DNA of 64,000 nt from Scylla paramamosain (lineage: Eukaryota; Arthropoda; Malacostraca; Decapoda; Portunidae), in contig NC_087152.1 of the NCBI RefSeq assembly GCF_035594125.1, positions 16,357,501 through 16,421,500 of the forward strand. Direction: 5' to 3'. This document shows positions 1-17,164 of this stretch, one piece after another. The translations under genes were made by a program, and so were the position numbers. The stretch's first letter is position 1. Every line of letters begins with the position of its first letter. The notes below the pieces were generated by a model. That model did not search any database. It saw only the letters and a program-made list of their open reading frames with translations, and was not told the DNA's origin.

Positions 1-81
1 ACAAAGAAGGGAGACCAAAGGGCAAAGCAGATACAGGAAAAAGGAGCTGGTAAATATCAGGTTAGTTCAGCAGTGCATATG

Positions 82-390
82 AGAGTCAAGGAGTTATAAA
101 GATTCGTCTTGCAAAATCTTCTTAGCATGGGAAACAGACGTGCGTTTTGTCTCTCTCTCTTTCTCTTTCTCTCTCTTGTAAAGCTACGATAGAGACGTTC
201 TTATAATAATCTCATAGGAAAGGAAAAAAAAACAATACTGGAATCAAGAACATATAAAGATTCATCTCGTAAACCTTCTTAGCTTCGGATAAAGACATGT
301 GTTTTGTGTTTTCTCTCTTGTAAAGTTACGACAGAGGCATTCATGTAATAATTCCATTTCAAAAGAAAGAAGAAAAAACAATACTGGAAG
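82..390. repeat. Two-unit tandem duplication of about 155 bp
   Basis: The text beginning near 88 (ATAAAGATTCGTCTTGC, then CTTCTTAGC, GACGTGCGTTTTG, CTTGTAAAGCTACGA, ending AACAATACTGGAA) recurs near 248 with scattered differences. The recurring landmarks are ATAAAGATTCATCTCG, CTTCTTAGC, GACATGTGTTTTG, CTTGTAAAGTTACGA and AACAATACTGGAA. The order and spacing of landmarks are the same in both units. No gene was seen here. Confidence 0.7.
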
Positions 391-1018
391 ACTCATAAAC
401 AGAAGGATTATTATTATTTAAGAATGAGGGAGGAAAGAAAATATCTCCATTCATCCGTCTTTTTCCTAATCTTCTTTCGTCTTCCTCCGTCCGCCCGTCC
501 TTCCGTCTTTTCTTTCCTCCTTTCTTTCTTTCTTTCTTTCTTTCCTTTTTCACTCCAAACCTCGGTGAACAACAAACGCATTAGTAGGAGTTTGTCTCGT
601 GTCCTGCAGCTGCCAATGGCTTCCTAAGGTAAACTTCATCCACCAATTAGGTCGCTTCATGAGTCTTGGCAGCCAATCACAATCGCTCATAAAACTTTCG
701 TCGCCGGTCATGCAAGTTAACGGAAGAGAACTCGGAACAAAAGCCATTTATTTCTTTGCTTTCCTTTTTTTTTTTTTCTCTCTCTCTCTCATTCTCTCTC
801 TGGCAACCTTCCTGTATGATGGTATTTCCCTCGGCATTTCTGAAAACTGTTGGTGATCGCTCAGATTGTTACATTACAAGTATATTGTGTTTTCTGTATC
901 TGTCTGTCTGTCTATCTATCGTTTTTTTTTTATTTATCTATTTGTCTATCTATCTTGCCATTTATTTAGAAGCCTGTCTATCTAACCTAACACACACGTG
1001 CACACACACACACACACA

Positions 1019-1073
<55 letters not shown>

Positions 1074-1140
1074 ACCCTCTCATGCATATTTTTAATACCT
1101 GAGGATCTATAATCTATGAGCTTATTGTTTAACAGATCGG

Positions 1141-1202
<62 letters not shown>

Positions 1203-1431
1203 ATCTCCACGAATGATCACAGTTTTCACAAAGCCAATAAAGTCGGAGGCACACGTTTAAAGCTACCCTGTGGACCTCATCTCCTCGGCGTGTGGGGGCT
1301 GCTGCAGGCGGTGATGGGGGCAAAAAAACATGGGCTGGATAATGTTGTTAGCGCAGGTGGCTCAGCTGGGAACATTAAGACACGTAACGCCTTAAGCTGA
1401 TGATGGCGGTGCTCATATGTTATACTGAGGG

Positions 1432-1489
<58 letters not shown>

Positions 1490-1708
1490 GGGAGAGGGTT
1501 AAGGAAGGAAACGCTGCATATGATATTGTTTATGTAATGATTTGGTGGAGTGAAATAAATGCGTAATGGATTTTTTTTCTCTCTCTCTCTCTCTCTCTCT
1601 CTTTTCAAGGTTACAAAAAGTTGTTCATTAATTTTAAAGAATCATGTTTGGTGTATTGTGTGATGGTGATGTTTATATTTCTATTGTTGTTGCTTTATTT
1701 ATTGTTGC

Positions 1709-1751
<43 letters not shown>

Positions 1752-1809
1752 CTTCTTGTTATTGTTGTGAGGGTGGTTATTGTTGTCCAGTTATTTTTAT
1801 TACTCCTCC

Positions 1810-1844
<35 letters not shown>

Positions 1845-1925
1845 CTCTTCCTCTTCCTCCTCCTCCTCCTCCTCCTCCTCCTCCTCCTCCTCCTCCTCCT
1901 CCTCCTCCTCCTCCTCCTTACCACA
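391..1925. repeat. Microsatellite-rich non-coding stretch
   Basis: No gene was seen. The stretch holds short CTTT-type repeats near 520-545, an interrupted (CA)n at about 991-1071, (TC)n at 1142-1199, (GA)n at 1434-1479 running into a G run, (CT)n near 1578-1602, (TTG)n at about 1705-1751, and an interrupted (TCC)n/(TTCC)n tract at 1803-1918. The last tract directly abuts the LINE that follows. Confidence 0.85.
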
Positions 1926-2101
1926 AATACATACTAACACAAAATAATGATGATAAACTAGAGCATGACAGATTACGTAGAAAAACTAAAAAGCTGATCA
2001 AATGCAGCAAAAAATCTGTCGAAGCTCAGATCGCGAACTCATGTAAAACGAACCCAAAAAAATTTTACAGTTATGTAAAAGCAAAAAGGGTCGTAACATC
2101 A

Positions 2102-2974
2102 ATGATTGGTCCATTAATAAGCGAAACAGACATGGCGAATACCCTGAACGAGTACTTCTCAACCGTCTTCTCGACTGAGGATGTTCAGGGCAGTCTGCCG
2201 ACCCCCACGCCTCAGTCACGAGGCACCACGCTGCCAGACTTCACCATCACAGAAAGTGAAATCCTCTCAGTCACAAAGAGCATGAACGTAAACAAAACAC
2301 CCGGGCCAGACAAGATATCACCCAGGCTTCTTAAAGAAGCAAGAAATGAGCTCGTGAAACCGCTTACAATTTTATTCAATAAAACTTTGCTAGCGGGTAA
2401 AGTTCCCCACGAATGGAAACTAGCAAATGTCACGCCAATCTTTAAAAAAGGAAATAAATCTCTCCCAGCCAATTACAGGCCGATCAGTCTCACTTCAGTA
2501 GTGTGTAAGCTGATGGAAACAATAATTAGAGATAAAATTGTTAAATATTTAGAAGAAAATAAAATCATAAAGGATTCGCAACACGGTTTCAGAACCAAGC
2601 GCTCCTGCTTAACAAACTTACTAGACTTCTTTTATGAAGTATTTAACTCGTATGACGAGACAAAAGCTGTTGATATTATCTACCTTGATTTCCAGAAAGC
2701 TTTCGACACTGTTCCCCATAAGAGACTCATCAGTAAAGTAAAAGCTCACGGCATTGCCGGAAACACCCTGAAATGGCTGAGAGACTGGCTCTCTGACAGA
2801 AAACAGCGTGTTTTAATAAATGGAAAAGAGTCAGAGTGGCATAAGGTAAATAGCGGCGTTCCTCAAGGCTCTGTATTAGGACCAGTACTCTTCATAATGT
2901 ACATAAATTATATTGATGAAGGGATAAACTGCAAAATAAGTAAATTTGCAGACGACCACCAAAATAACAAGTAG
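2102..2974 (+). pseudogene. Reverse transcriptase fragment of the CR1/L2-like LINE
   Basis: This is the longest open part of the element (290 residues from a Met that is not the true start). It contains the fingers and palm of the reverse transcriptase, including YLDF (first catalytic Asp) and FADD (the second and third). Both catalytic boxes are intact. The reading frame breaks just after FADD through an extra C in the GACGACCACC context, so a full protein is not encoded. The role in a live element would be target-primed reverse transcription. Confidence 0.9.
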
Positions 2975-3332
2975 AGTTACGTCTGTGTCACAATGGCAGG
3001 AACTGCAGTGTGACCTCAATAAACTAACAAGCTGGGCAGAAAAATGGCAGATGAGATTCCAATATAGAAAAGTGCAAAATTCTACATATCGGAAGCAACA
3101 ATGTTCAGGCGAGATATGTAATGAATAACATGCCACTGTCAAGTGCTGATAAAGAAAAAGATCTTGGTGTCGTTTGTGTCAAACGACCTAAAGCCCGAGT
3201 CAACACTGCACAGAAACAGTAAAGACGGCAAATAAATTAGTAGGGTTCATTGGAAGAACCTTTGAATTTAAATCAGGAAAAGGTTATACTTGCCTTATAT
3301 AATTCACTGGTGCGCCCCTCATCTAGAATACT

Positions 3333-3780
3333 GTGTACAGTTCTGGTCACCATACTACAAAAAAAGACATTGAAAAACTAGAAAAGATACAGCGCAGAGT
3401 CACAAAGATGATTCCAAGATTGCGCAATAAGCCGTATGAGGAACGACTGGAAGAACTAAACCTATTTAGTTTAACAAAGCGCAGGATAAGAGGAGACCTA
3501 ATTGAAGTGTTCAAAATTTTCAAAGGATATAGTAACATTGATGCACATAAATATTTTACCATTGATCATTCTAACCTAACAAGAAATAATGGATTCAAGA
3601 TTTATACCCAAACGTTTTAAATCCCACGAGGCCAAACATTTCTTCTTTAATCGTATAGTAAATATATGGAATAAACTTCCTGCCGAAATTGTAAACAGCA
3701 ATATTATTGAATCATTCAAAAATAAAATAGACAAATATTTAAAAGCAAATCCCCAACAAGCTCTCTTCTTGTCCGAATAA
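3333..3780 (+). pseudogene. C-terminal remnant of the LINE pol protein
   Basis: Two overlapping frames (3333-3620 and 3589-3780) hold the tail typical of CR1/jockey ORF2 proteins: KLEKIQRRVTKMIPRLRNKP, LNLFSLTKRRIRGDLIEVFK, then FFFNRIVNIWNKLPAEIV. A frameshift near 3600 separates them, and the stretch from 2975 to 3330 is also frameshifted. The tail is non-catalytic and commonly retained in LINE fossils. Confidence 0.85.
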
Positions 3781-4125
3781 TTACTAAATTCACTATTAAA
3801 CTCTTATTCAACAGACACCATTTTTAATATAACTTGTATTAACTTGAGATAGGCGTATAGAGTTCACCGTAGGGTGAATAGTAGAGCTTCCTTTCATCCT
3901 TTCCTATGAAAATTTCCATGTCAGTTTTTCCATACTGCATGGTACTTTTCCCCAACTATTTCCATGCCAGCGCAAGCTGGAGGGAGTGGTGGGTGGGGAG
4001 GAGCCTTCTGCTATGCTGTCCTGTCTCTCTTCACTGTAGCTAGTTAGAAGTAGTTACCAAACAGCCTTGCAAGGACCAAAAGGTCTGTTGCTGTTTGGCT
4101 TTCCTTTGTATTCCTTTGTATTCCT

Positions 4126-6150
<2,025 letters not shown>

Positions 6151-6597
6151 GCGTGTAGTCAGCGCGACACAATGAAGGGTAAGCATGTTATCAGGAGATG
6201 CATTACGCAACACTAATGACACATGTTCCTTTTGTTTAGCTTCAGCATTATTCCTCACATCGCTGCCCTTTCGTCTGCTCATTAACTCCGTTTGAAGATC
6301 TCTTTGCTCTCCATTCGGCGCGATGCCAATGAAGTGTAATATCAGTGAAGGAAATGCTCTTAAACATATGTAAGTACTTTGTTTTATGTGAGAAGTTTTG
6401 ACATATGTAACAAAAACTAAAAAAAAAATGGAAGAGTTCACTTGAAGTTCCTGTTCCTTAAAGAATCAATTCCAAGTCCAAGATTGAAAAGTGAAAAGTG
6501 TAAAGTGTTAAAATATCTCCACTGAAATATGTTGTACGAATTAGTTGTATCTTTGTAAACTTTATGTGTAAATGTTGTCTCTACTATTCATGGATTG

Positions 6598-6700
6598 GGA
6601 TGACAGGTGGGAATAAGAAGGTAGGTATGTTTCTTACAGGGACTACCACGTGTAGGCCTGACGGCTTCTTGCAGCTTCCCTTATTTTCTCTTATTTTTAC
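6598..6700 (+). repeat. Short interspersed repeat, copy 1 (GTAGGCCTGAYGGCTTCTTGC family)
   Basis: The copy contains GACAGGTGGGAATA, then ACAGGGACTACCACG, TGTAGGCCTGACGGCTTCTT and GCAGCTTCCCTTATTTTC. The same string of landmarks recurs at 13190, 36070 and 36205 on this strand and in reverse at 33898 and 28640. A very short fragment lies at 8915. It shows no coding potential and is probably a SINE-like or MITE-like family, or the end of a larger element. Confidence 0.7.
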
Positions 6701-6904
6701 CTTAACCAATGATGTAGTGTTGGTTAGCAGCTTCACGTAGGCGATGCGAGACGTGTATGGTTCAACATTTCAGCCTCTCGTCCACACACAATAGCTGTTC
6801 CCAATAACTTTTGCTCGGGTGCACTCATAGCTGTTATTTCCATGTACCGTAAGCTTCCCATAGATTAATCCCCTACGAATACTCCACACAAAAGGATACA
6901 CCAC

Positions 6905-7050
6905 AAAATACTCTTATGGTAGATATGGTTATTTGAGGTTAGGGTACGCTAATTGAGGTTAGGTAGGTTAGGTTAATTTATATCATATTAATTTGTGTTA
7001 AGTTAAGTTAGGCTATCTCATGTTAGGTTAGGTTAGATTAGTTTAGGTGG
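6905..7050 (+). repeat. Degenerate TTAGG (GGTTA) interstitial array
   Basis: The stretch contains repeated GGTTA, TTAGG and TTAAG words (for example AGGTTAGGTAGGTTAGGTTA and ATGTTAGGTTAGGTTAGATT). TTAGG is the standard arthropod telomere repeat. The copies here are imperfect and interrupted by AT-rich sequence, so this is an interstitial relic and not a chromosome end. Confidence 0.65.
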
Positions 7051-9700
<2,650 letters not shown>

Positions 9701-10169
9701 AGCACACCCTTGCGCCCTAAAAATGTTGGGAGGTATTAAAACTCCTACCATGTTGTACCTTGTAGCTATCAGTATTTACTCTTCTCTCATAGAAGGAAAT
9801 TGGGTTACGGCAAGAAGGAAGGCATTAGCTATAAACTTGATCAAATCCGTGAAGGCAAAGTGCGAAACGAGCCAGCCACGCGTTATCTCTCTGACTGACT
9901 TAACTAGACACCCTCCACTCAACAGGGATTGCAGGTACGGGAAGGTGGTGCAAATGCTTTCAGTTACAAATGCCTGTATAGAATTTGTTCAAGCGCGCGG
10001 CCCAGGTGGCTGTGGTGAAGTGGTCCCGGGGCTGAGTCGTTCAGCGCCAAATGGTCGTACGTAGTCGTCCAGCTTTTTTGGATGATTTAAGTCTTCGTGA
10101 ACGAGGAACATGACAGCTTTAAACTTGCAGAACATTCCCATGGATCTGAGCAAATTGTGAAAAAAGTTT

Positions 10170-10256
<87 letters not shown>

Positions 10257-10480
10257 CGTCTTTCCCAGTGATCGTTTCTCTAACAACATCAGAACACCAG
10301 TCAAATACCAGCAGCATAAATACATTATTTTTTTACTTTAATAAATATCACCATAAATCATGTATAGTAATTAAAAGGTAAGCGTGGTACTTCAGTCCAC
10401 AATCCGATTACCAAAACATTCCTATTCTCCCAATCCAGCATAACAGTAGTGGACAGACAGACAGACTTGCCCCAAATCAC
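9701..10480. other. Unremarkable non-coding stretch with one (GT)n
   Basis: There is an open frame of 113 codons at 9723-10064 with no recognisable domain and no support for expression. (GT)n lies at about 10173-10254. I see nothing else of note. Confidence 0.5.
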
Positions 10481-10483
10481 ATC

Positions 10484-11390
<907 letters not shown>

Positions 11391-11539
11391 CGGCCCAACA
11401 CTCAAACACACAGCTCGTATTATTGGGTGATGGGCGGCCCGATAAAAAGTGAGCGGCTCTCGTCAATCGAGGAGCGTGAGGACCACAAGTGGGAACCTGA
11501 TTATGAAGCGTGTGTTCTGGTTTTCACATTTGAGTCGGC

Positions 11540-11815
11540 AATAGTTTAGGCAAGTAACGCTATGTGTTTGTAATTCTTCACTATTGCATGTAATGAAGAG
11601 AAAATGACGAATTATTTAGGCAGTAACGTTATGTGTTTGTAATTCTTAATTTTTATATGTATGTAAAGAGGAAAAATTGAAGAATATTGCGGACAGGTGT
11701 GCTTGTAATTCTTCATTTTTTGCATGTAAAGAGGAGGAATTTAATGATATTTTTAACAGATGATGTTATGTGTTAGTAATTCTTCACTATTGCATGTAAA
11801 GGACAGAAAGTGTGG
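11540..11815. repeat. Degenerate tandem repeat, unit about 70 bp, four copies
   Basis: Four copies of a phrase like GTGTTTGTAATTCTTCACTA then TTGCATGTAA, followed by GAGGA or GAAGAGAA, occur near 11562, 11633, 11697 and 11770. Spacing is about 65-75 bp and divergence is moderate. Confidence 0.75.
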
Positions 11816-12765
11816 ATTTAGTTTTTTATTTGGATGCGAAATAATTCTGATGTTGTGGGTATCGATTTTTATATCCGTACATTCTTAATTGTTGTGTTCA
11901 TGCAGATCTTTCTATCATCTTTCTATCTATATTCATAAAGCTATACTCCAGTGTTAGGGAAAGGGGTAGACTACACTTTTGACTTCCTAACTCTTCATTC
12001 CTCTCATCTCCCTCTCCTCAGTTTTTAACGCAGCAGCTAAAGTGAGGAGCAAACAGTGCCCAGTTATTCTAATAACTTATGAAGGCCGCTAAAGTGCTCT
12101 GTGCTGTACCACCTAAATACATCCCAGCCATCATCACCACATCATTATTGCCACTACCTTTATTAAAAATCCACCTTTCTTTTACTCTTTCTGGCCGGAC
12201 GCTCCCTGACGCCTTTTGTCGTGTTAACATCCCCTCAACTAATCCACCACCACCGCCGCCGCCGCCGCCACCGCCGCTACCTCCGCTGTTGCCTCCCCTT
12301 CAATATTGGATTTTTTGCCCTGTAACACATGGCTAGGAATTTCTAATAAAAGTGAGCTGCCTGACGAACCCTTAGTCTAACAGTACGGCATGCAGCACAA
12401 ACAGCAGCAGCAGCACAGTAGTAGTAGCAGGATAAATAATACCATCAACACCAAGAACTCCAACAAGTGAGGGTCGGACGACTTCAGGCCGGACAGGGCG
12501 AAACAGTAAACAAACTCTCTACTTTGATCATCTAAGATAGATAAATGACGCTACAATATAATGAAGCGCAACCCATGGTTCAAATTAACTTCGACGGAAA
12601 GCAATCACTCCGCGTACGATGGCGATTCAGTGATATCCGGCATAATGAACAAGAGACAGTTACCTGCAAAGAGAAAGAGGAGGAGGAACAGAAGGCGGTG
12701 GAGGAGATGAGGGGACAAAGACGATTGCTGGAAGATGAGGGAACGGCAACAGCTGCTGACTCACA

Positions 12766-12811
<46 letters not shown>

Positions 12812-13187
12812 AGCTGCAAGGCTTTTAGGATAAAGGCTCAGTGGCTCTATTTGCTCCTATTGGTGGGCAAAGCACCGCGCTTCCCCCAGACCGTCATCGA
12901 TGGACGGGGAGGTTATTGTAGAAATGTAGTGTCTCAAACAAAGCAAGATGGACGATAACGCTCGATATGCTGATTTCATGAGGACCTGTGAGCTTAACGT
13001 GATTAAAATGTATATTCAGGAGACAGTTAAATAATGCAACATGTCATTATAAGACAAGAAATGACGAGATTAAACGTGATGAATTTAAAGAAGAGGAAGA
13101 AAATTTTCAAATAGAAAGGTAGATGATTCTCAGTAATCAGCATTTTAGTGTCTAGTCGATTAAAAAATAAACACTTTTATGGATGTA

Positions 13188-13265
13188 AATGGTAAGTGGA
13201 GGTAAGTAGACATGTTCTATACAGGGACTGCCACTTGTAGGCCTGGTGGCTTCTTGCAGCTATTT
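13188..13265 (+). repeat. Short interspersed repeat, copy 2
   Basis: The copy contains GGAGGTAAGTAGACATG, then ATACAGGGACTGCCACTTG and TAGGCCTGGTGGCTTCTTGC. This is the same landmark order as the copy at 6598. Confidence 0.7.
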
Positions 13266-13610
13266 TTTTATTTTTTTTTTATTCTTGGTTCTTATTGTTG
13301 TTATTCCATGAAAAAGAAACAACAAGCTTGTTGATCTCAATGGTACAAACTTAGAGAAGTATTAATAATGTGAGAGACAAAAGTGTGAGGAGTGCAAAGA
13401 AAAGGTAGAAGTATAGCAAGGAGGAATAACAACACCCAGCATTCAGCAATCAATACCCGATGCATGGATCACTGATAACCGCGCACTGTGACCGCCGCTG
13501 TGAAGTCTTTCTCCTCTGGACCGTGACCATATGAGAGTGCATACACACATACAGACAGACACACTTTCACCAAATCATTTCCTTCGATATGCACATGCAC
13601 GTACGTAAAC

Positions 13611-13685
<75 letters not shown>

Positions 13686-13878
13686 CCCCTTGCCTATTTC
13701 GTTTTTTCTTGGGGCAAACTGTCCTCCCGCAGAATAACGGTTAATCCCCGGAATCCTGGTCACTCTTGCTTAATTGCGGTGACCCAACGTTTGATGGGGA
13801 GCCGCTGGTGTGTATAGTGTTATTTACTCCTTGAACACTGTTGCTCACTACCATCGGAGAAGGGTTGGGACGGAAGGT

Positions 13879-13932
<54 letters not shown>

Positions 13933-14529
13933 TACTTTTTTAACATTTTTACAGAAGCAGGGGCCATAAAGGAGAACAGGAGATAATTGTATCCGATACT
14001 GGAGGATTTGGAAGATTTTAAAAAAGGGGTTGTGGTTCTGGTGGCGTGTTTTGAATTCCCAACTTCATGTACCCATGCTGCTGTCCAGTTTCTTTCCTTC
14101 CTCCCCAAAGATCGTGACCTCGCTGTCGAAGTGTTTACCTCTGATCCCGCTCACCTTGAAAAGCAAAAATATGTATATGCTGCACTACTACGAAGTCTTA
14201 TTTTTACGTTGTTTAGCCATGGACGAAATTCGAACATTCTGCATTCTGTTCTACAACGTTGAACCTTTTTCTGTCTACGATAAGTACTCTGTCAACAATC
14301 TGTCCTCTCTTTGGTTTTGTAAGATTGTTGGTATAGTAGATGTCTTAAAATTGAAAGAAATCATTAAGTACATTGAAAGTGAGGGCAAAATGTTACTCGA
14401 TTTCTAAACACGGCTGTACCTTTCACGTCCAGAGCATAAGAGTGTAAGAAAAGCTGCATGAATCCACTATGTGTACATGTTGCAGTCCCTGTTCATACAT
14501 TTACGTTCATGCACACTTAGCAGCTCTTG

Positions 14530-14665
14530 ACATAAATCTATCAGATATTTTAAGCTTTCCCAATAACTGTGCAGTAATAATCTGATTACTTAGGGCTTTT
14601 CCAGTCATCTGCCATTGTATTTGAAAACCAGTATCTTTCTATCTCTGTTTAAAAGTGAACAATCA
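14530..14665 (+). repeat. Fragment of second interspersed repeat family
   Basis: The phrase CTGATTACTTAGGGCTTTTC then CAGTCATCTGCCATTGTAT parallels CTGATTAATGAGACTATTCC then ATTCATCTGCCACTCTAT at 31980. In both places a long dinucleotide tract follows shortly after ((GT)n at 14702, (CT)n at 32035). Confidence 0.5.
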
Positions 14666-14699
14666 TATTTAGATTTTTTGAACTTTTGTCTTAAGCGCA

Positions 14700-14701
<2 letters not shown>

Positions 14702-14794
<93 letters not shown>

Positions 14795-16320
14795 ACCAGC
14801 ATGTAGTTTCAATTACTCCACGCCTAAGCACCGGTAGTAATAAAGATATTTTTAGATAGCGCTGAGGGAGAGAGCTGATATATTTCCAATCAGCTAAATA
14901 CTCGCAATACATGTTGGTGCACTAACTTACTTGTCTACCTCCGATATGAGCAAAACCTTTATCCCTCACAGAGTTCGCAGCCCCAGCCAACAACATGCAT
15001 ACACTCGCCCGCCCTTCATTACCATTGTTCTCTTGCCGTCTGCCTGGGACGTGTAGAAAGACACGCTTCCGCACCTTCAGAGACATTAACTGGGAAAAAG
15101 GTAGACGCGAGGTGGCCCTTGAAACCACTTATCTCACCCCTCTACCGCCCATTCATTTGCCACCTCCACTGTGTATTCCATTGTTCGTTCCCTGCTCACA
15201 ATGCAGCCCACCTTTCCCCTCATGTCTTTTTTTCTCCGTTCCTTCTCCTCTTTTAGTTAATGCAGGCAGCCGCGGCCTCCGTGACCCCCTTTGTCTGCCT
15301 CGCCTCCACCACAGATGGACTCTTCCCTGCCAGTGTCGCTAATGAGCTGCTCCCTTGTGCCACGGCTTCCTTTTTTTTTCTGCCGTGTGCTTTAGACTGA
15401 AGAACTAAACAAGTTAATTTTTAGATCTCCATTATAAAACTATTTATCTTTGTACTGTAATCTCATATACGCGACAAGCTTTTCCATGAATATCATTATA
15501 TTAGTTTACCTACGTAGCTGAGGCTTCCCCTGTCAGCACTTGGTGGAATACTTGAAAGAGTGCTTCTGTCTATCACTAAAGTGTGTGAAGTGTGAAACAA
15601 CAGGTTAAAGTTTTTTTTTTCTTTCTTTCTTTCTTTCTTTCTTTGTCTTGCACCTTTTCTGCCAGTCCCGCATTAGGTAGACCGGAGGCCAGGCAGGCAG
15701 AAGCGACTATTTGCAAGACTGGCAAAATACTGAGAGATGTTTTATTCCACAGCGGGAAGTAAAAAGAGAACTCAATGCATCGAGATGAAGAGCGTTCACC
15801 ATTGCTTGTTGTGGGGTTTAACATAAGTTAGAAAAGAACGAACACATTTTCTGCCGCAAAACTGCAAACAAGTATTTCACATTGCGCTGATTGTACACCT
15901 CATTCCATGATTACCAATACACTGTGAATGCATCATGATATTGTATTTAGCATAGAGCACACTGCAAGTAAAGTCTTACAAAACGTAATGTATCACAACT
16001 CAAGGAAACTGGAATTATTGTTAAAGAAGAGAAATGTAGTTTACCCAAATAAAATCTGCATTCAACTAAAGAAGATAAATTGATTTTAGTTTGAGTATTG
16101 CAATGGCTCGGTGGCCTCTGCATGGTAACCAGGCGTCACTTTTCATCACACCGTTGTCACCTGTCGTCTGCAAAGTTTTTTTTTTCAGTGGCTTCAGGAT
16201 ATGCATTACACTTTCATCTGTGCTTTCAGTTTTCCCAGCCAGCAGAGGATCGCTTCTGCCTCACGTAAAATTTTTCTTCGCGGAATAACAAAGATGTTGA
16301 GTTGCTTCCTGTAAAATACA

Positions 16321-16384
<64 letters not shown>

Positions 16385-17160
16385 CAGTATTTTATTAGAT
16401 AACATAAGGAAAATTAAAGAAAATGGCAATATTATCTCTAATAACACCAGTTCTTACACGTGTATTTTCATTAATGTGCGAGAACCACGCGCTTTTGAAT
16501 AAGTTAATTGATTCATTACGCTATTAATTAATTGATCATTCGCTCAGTGATGTCGAAGTGCACGCAGTGCATGACGAGGCGTTACTGCTGCTCACTTGTC
16601 GAGGGACACAAGTGCAAAGGTAAACACTGACTCTACCCTTACTACTAAAAATAGTTGGTGAGGGAAATGGTGCGAATTTTTCCTCGTCGAGGCGAGGATA
16701 GTGAAATGTGGAGTTTCATATGACTTTTACCTCTTGTGAATAAAAATTATGGACTCACCAGCATGTGTATGATACATAAAGAGTATTTGCTGAGGAAAAT
16801 GTTGGTCGGTATTCTTAAACACTATACTAAAATGCTACACAGATGATCGTACGGATTCTCATGGGTGTTTTTTTTTTTTTTTTTCCTATTGAAAATCCAG
16901 AGTCCTTGTTAAACAGTCACTAAAATCATACAGGCACACTTGAAACCCCAATAACACCTAGTTAGAAATAGTGGAGTTACACCACAGAAACGTTTGATAA
17001 ACAATATGAAGCGTTATCTTTTACTTGTATCACACCAAACATATTCACATCTTTGAGACTGATTCCCGAGAAGATGATGGCGGGTCTACATGTCAGGGTC
17101 ATGTCCGAGGAAAAAAAAGAAGCCCGCTCCCTAAAAGAATCAGGAGTAGATAATTTAAAA
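14702..17160. repeat. (GT)n followed by non-coding sequence with (CA)n
   Basis: (GT)n of about 91 bp lies at 14702-14792, short (TTTC)n at 15619-15644, and (CA)n at about 16317-16382. Open frames at 14995-15342 and 16091-16288 match nothing I know. No gene was seen. Confidence 0.75.
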
Positions 17161-17164
17161 GAGT

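Larger units (their letters stand above)
1926..4125 (+). mobile_element. 5'-truncated CR1/L2-like non-LTR retrotransposon
   Basis: This is the 3' part of a LINE pol gene followed by a 3' UTR. Reading in frame begins upstream of the first Met, near 1946, with the string NPKKFYSYVKAKR before position 2102. The reverse transcriptase core follows to about 2957: NKTPGPDKI, ANVTPIFKKGN, NYRPISLTS, the catalytic-aspartate strand YLDFQKAFDTVPHKRL, SGVPQGSVLGP and the FADD box. Immediately after FADD a one-base insertion shifts the frame. The remaining C-terminal part (thumb and IQRRVTK...NKPYEERL, then FFFNRIVNIWNKLP) is split over frames up to 3780. The 3' UTR ends near 4125 with a short tandem repeat (ATTCCTTTGT twice), as expected for CR1-clade elements, and then runs into (TCC)n. 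It is certainly a non-LTR element. The clade is my best reading. Confidence 0.88.
11816..14700. other. Non-coding stretch with (CA)n and (GT)n microsatellites
   Basis: Open frames at 12545-12958 and 13987-14407 show no recognisable domain. (CA)n lies at about 12763-12809 and 13612-13684, and (GT)n at about 13881-13931. A short interspersed repeat copy is at 13188-13265. A fragment of a second repeat family, also seen at 31925, is at 14530-14665. Confidence 0.55.

Noticed and set aside
1340..1400. Possible tRNA-like box text (GCGCAGGTGGCTCAGCTGGG)
   Set aside because: The start resembles an A-box region, but I could not fold a cloverleaf or find a convincing B box.
1644..1937. Val/Leu-rich frame resembling membrane segments
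   Set aside because: It is produced by (TTG)n and (TCC)n trinucleotide repeats. The hydrophobic character is an artefact of the repeat.
6905..7050. True chromosome end
   Set aside because: The TTAGG words are few, degenerate and followed by ordinary sequence on both sides.
9723..10064. 113-codon frame
   Set aside because: No recognisable domain, no second supporting feature.
12545..12958. 137-codon frame with a Thr-His stretch
   Set aside because: The middle is a (CA)n translation and the flanks match nothing I know.
13987..14407. Two overlapping frames of 91 and 125 codons
   Set aside because: No motif, no splice support and normal codon randomness. They may be chance. They were not listed as genes.
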